Origin: an uncultured Coriobacteriaceae bacterium
Lineage (GTDB): Bacteria > Actinomycetota > Coriobacteriia > Coriobacteriales > Eggerthellaceae
Reading direction: 5' to 3'
Length of the DNA: 8,056 nucleotides
Assembly: GCA_900539675.1 (NCBI GenBank)
Contig: UQDJ01000062.1
Span: 1 to 8,056, forward strand
Shown: positions 6,521 to 8,056 of the stretch, piece by piece
Numbering within the stretch: the stretch's first letter is position 1
Layout: every line of letters begins with the position of its first letter
Translations under genes and position numbers: made by a program
The notes under the pieces: model-generated
The model's input: the letters and a program-made list of their open reading frames with translations, nothing else
Told to the model about the DNA's origin: nothing
Databases searched by the model: none

Positions 6521-7177
6521 TTATTCCTCGCGGGAAGAAAGCAGATAGAGAAGCTGCAGTACGGATACCAACGCAGCTGCAACATAGGTCAAAGCGCAAG
6601 CGCGCAACACACTCCAGGAACCAGCACATTCACCCGCAGGCAAGCCTGTAGTGCGCATGTAGGTCATAGCACGCTTAGAAGCATCAAATTCGACCGGAAG
6701 CGTAACGATCTGAAACAGAACTGCAAAGGCATAGAGAATAATAGCCAAATTTACCAGGCCAACCGCATTCAGGAAGATGCCAGCAAGTAAGATGAAAATC
6801 CACACATTAGAAGCGAAGCTCACTACCGGCACCATAGCGCCACGAACTTTCATGGGCGCATAACCCTGCGCATACTGGCAGGCATGCCCCACTTCATGGC
6901 ATGCCGTTGCCGTAGCTGTAATGGACGTACCATTAAAGGACTCTGGGTCAAGTGTGATGGAATTATCTTTCGGGTTAAAGAAGTTCTGGCCATGGCCGCC
7001 CATGCGTACCGGCACATCATAGATGCCGTAATAATTCAACATGCCAACCGCAACTTGATAGCCCGTCATGCGAGTAGAAACTGGCACATAAGAATATTTG
7101 CGAATTTGGCGATTAACGTAAGCCTGAGCACCAAAACCGATTGCCAAGCTAACGACAATCAGAAGCAGATACCACAT
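6521..7177 (-). CDS. Membrane zinc metallopeptidase, YugP family
   Basis: A 218-residue integral membrane protein of the neutral zinc metallopeptidase family typified by B. subtilis YugP. The zinc site HEVGH is at residues 94-98 in CHEVGHACQYAQGYAP, and the conserved TLPVEFDASKRA (159-170) probably provides the third ligand, Glu163. Hydrophobic spans are near residues 2-20, 119-140, 143-160 and 195-213. The sequence between the first span and the zinc site (30-90) has the family pattern VPVSTRMTGYQVA and FFNPKDNSITL. The ATG at 7177 follows TAGGAG by 5 bases. Only 3 bases separate its stop from the xseA start. Substrates of the family are unknown, so a role in membrane protein turnover is only a guess. 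The link with ExoVII is one of operon position, not of known function. Confidence 0.9.
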   Translation of the reverse strand: MWYLLLIVVSLAIGFGAQAYVNRQIRKYSYVPVSTRMTGYQVAVGMLNYYGIYDVPVRMGGHGQNFFNPKDNSITLDPESFNGTSITATATACHEVGHACQYAQGYAPMKVRGAMVPVVSFASNVWIFILLAGIFLNAVGLVNLAIILYAFAVLFQIVTLPVEFDASKRAMTYMRTTGLPAGECAGSWSVLRACALTYVAAALVSVLQLLYLLSSREE

Positions 7178-7246
7178 GTAAACTCCTAGACTTTTTTCGA
7201 TAGGTAATGATCCACAACAAAGGATAGCGTGAGGATAAACTATCTC
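7178..7246. other. Short spacer between rnd and the peptidase gene
   Basis: This 69-base non-coding spacer contains the ribosome binding site of the peptidase gene (TAGGAG, read on the minus strand). A loose inverted repeat (AGGATAG near 7220-7226 and CTATC near 7240-7244) has no T-tract behind it, so I do not call it a terminator. I see no convincing promoter, which favours read-through from rnd. Confidence 0.4.
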
Positions 7247-8056
7247 CTACGAAGGGCGAATAATTTCCAGAGATCCGTCGCTCAATCGTAACGAAAAGTC
7301 ACCCGCCAAAAGCTCGGAGAGCTCCTTTCCCACAACGTGATAACGCCACCCGCTCATAAGTTCACATTCATCGTCGTGACCACGAGCTAACTTCATCAGT
7401 TCAGAATGGGGTGCTAAGGTCTGTGGCGCAATACGATTTTCACGGGCACGCAAGTGAACAATGGCATTCATCAGATCAACTGCAATATCAACGTTTTGTT
7501 CGCTGCGATAATTGTTGCCCATGACCGGCAGCTCATCTTCAGGAAGTTCTAGACCTTTTTTGATCAATTTAAGAACCAAGCGAGCATCGGCAGCTTTTAA
7601 ATTATCGCGCATACCGCGCACCATATACAGTTCATCAATAGACTTGGGTTCGCGACGGCATGCTTCTACAATTTGCTCGTCAGAAACAACCCATTTGCGA
7701 GGGATATTACGCTTTTGTGCTTGGATTTCACGCCAAGCCGCAAATTCTCGAGCAGCCGCTGCCTGACGTGATGAGAGTTGATTGACCCGCTTTAATTTAC
7801 GGAAACATCTACGCGGATCAACCAGGTATTTTTTGGGATTAGAAATTTCCTCAAATGCATCATCCAACCAAGACATGCGGCCCATTTTGCTGAGCTCACA
7901 AACCATATCGTCATAGATTTTTGGCAGATAGGTAACATCGTCTGCCGCATATTCCACCTGCGAGTCAACCAAAGGACGAATAGACCAATCGGTAAATGAA
8001 TCCTTTTTCGGAAGCGTTACGTGGCAAAAAGACTGGACCAGCGCCGCATAGGAAGC
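7247..8056 (-). CDS. rnd: Ribonuclease D (HRDC domain), C-terminal part; 5' end outside window
   Basis: A 3'-to-5' exoribonuclease of the DEDDy superfamily, which in E. coli trims tRNA precursors and other structured RNAs. The frame stays open from 7972 to the right edge (8056), so 269 residues are visible and the TTG at 7972 is internal. The visible upstream residues, ASYAALVQSFCHVTLPKKDS then FTDWSIRPLV, belong to the exonuclease domain. The third exonuclease motif Y-x3-D is present as Tyr36 and Asp40 in EYAADDVTYLP, counting from the edge. Motifs I and II are cut off. An HRDC domain follows at about 96-165 (SSRQAAAAREFAAWREIQAQ and the IDELYMVRGM helix), and a second HRDC-like C-terminal helical region fills the rest. 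It is the first visible gene of the minus-strand cluster. Confidence 0.9.
   Translation of the reverse strand, partial: ASYAALVQSFCHVTLPKKDSFTDWSIRPLVDSQVEYAADDVTYLPKIYDDMVCELSKMGRMSWLDDAFEEISNPKKYLVDPRRCFRKLKRVNQLSSRQAAAAREFAAWREIQAQKRNIPRKWVVSDEQIVEACRREPKSIDELYMVRGMRDNLKAADARLVLKLIKKGLELPEDELPVMGNNYRSEQNVDIAVDLMNAIVHLRARENRIAPQTLAPHSELMKLARGHDDECELMSGWRYHVVGKELSELLAGDFSLRLSDGSLEIIRPS

Noticed and set aside
6452..6790. Open frame of 112 codons on the plus strand across the xseA-peptidase junction
   Set aside because: It is antisense to two well-supported genes and its translation is low-complexity and not protein-like.
1..8056. CRISPR array, transposon ends, tRNA or defence genes
   Set aside because: No regularly spaced repeats, transposase-like protein, terminal inverted repeats or cloverleaf sequence could be found on either strand.

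Overview
This is an ordinary chromosomal stretch from a bacterium. The protein families, the moderate base composition (a little under 50% GC by eye) and the mix of genes (a YugP-like zinc peptidase next to xseA/xseB and an RNase D with an HRDC domain, beside acetate-fermentation genes) fit a lower-GC anaerobic or microaerophilic actinobacterium of the Coriobacteriia type (Cryptobacterium- or Atopobium-like). This assignment is an inference from protein flavour. No rRNA or other taxonomic marker is present.

Layout. Positions 1-628 (+) hold the C-terminal part of a DNA polymerase IV (dinB). It converges on a family 2 glycosyltransferase (653-1696, -). A divergent intergenic region (1697-1931) separates the glycosyltransferase from phosphate acetyltransferase pta (1932-2924, +). 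Pta in turn converges on acetate kinase ackA (3140-4366, -), and two different hairpins lie between their 3' ends. A 287-base non-coding gap (4367-4653) separates ackA from a minus-strand cluster. In transcription order that cluster is rnd (RNase D, open at the right edge), a membrane zinc metallopeptidase, xseA and xseB.

How the genes work together. Pta and AckA together convert acetyl-CoA to acetate with ATP gain, but here they are encoded on opposite strands and must be transcribed separately. XseA and XseB are the two subunits of exodeoxyribonuclease VII and are translationally coupled (8-base overlap). The peptidase gene ends 3 bases before xseA, and its stop codon overlaps the xseA ribosome binding site. 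DinB and ExoVII are both DNA damage or repair functions, but they lie in separate transcription units.

I found no mobile element, CRISPR array, tRNA, rRNA, toxin-antitoxin pair or defence system. The features most worth a second look are regulatory: the convergent pta/ackA arrangement, a TTG start forced on ackA, an 8-bp dyad at the ackA promoter and ribosome binding site, and the structured xseB-ackA gap. I do not see an undescribed multi-gene system here.
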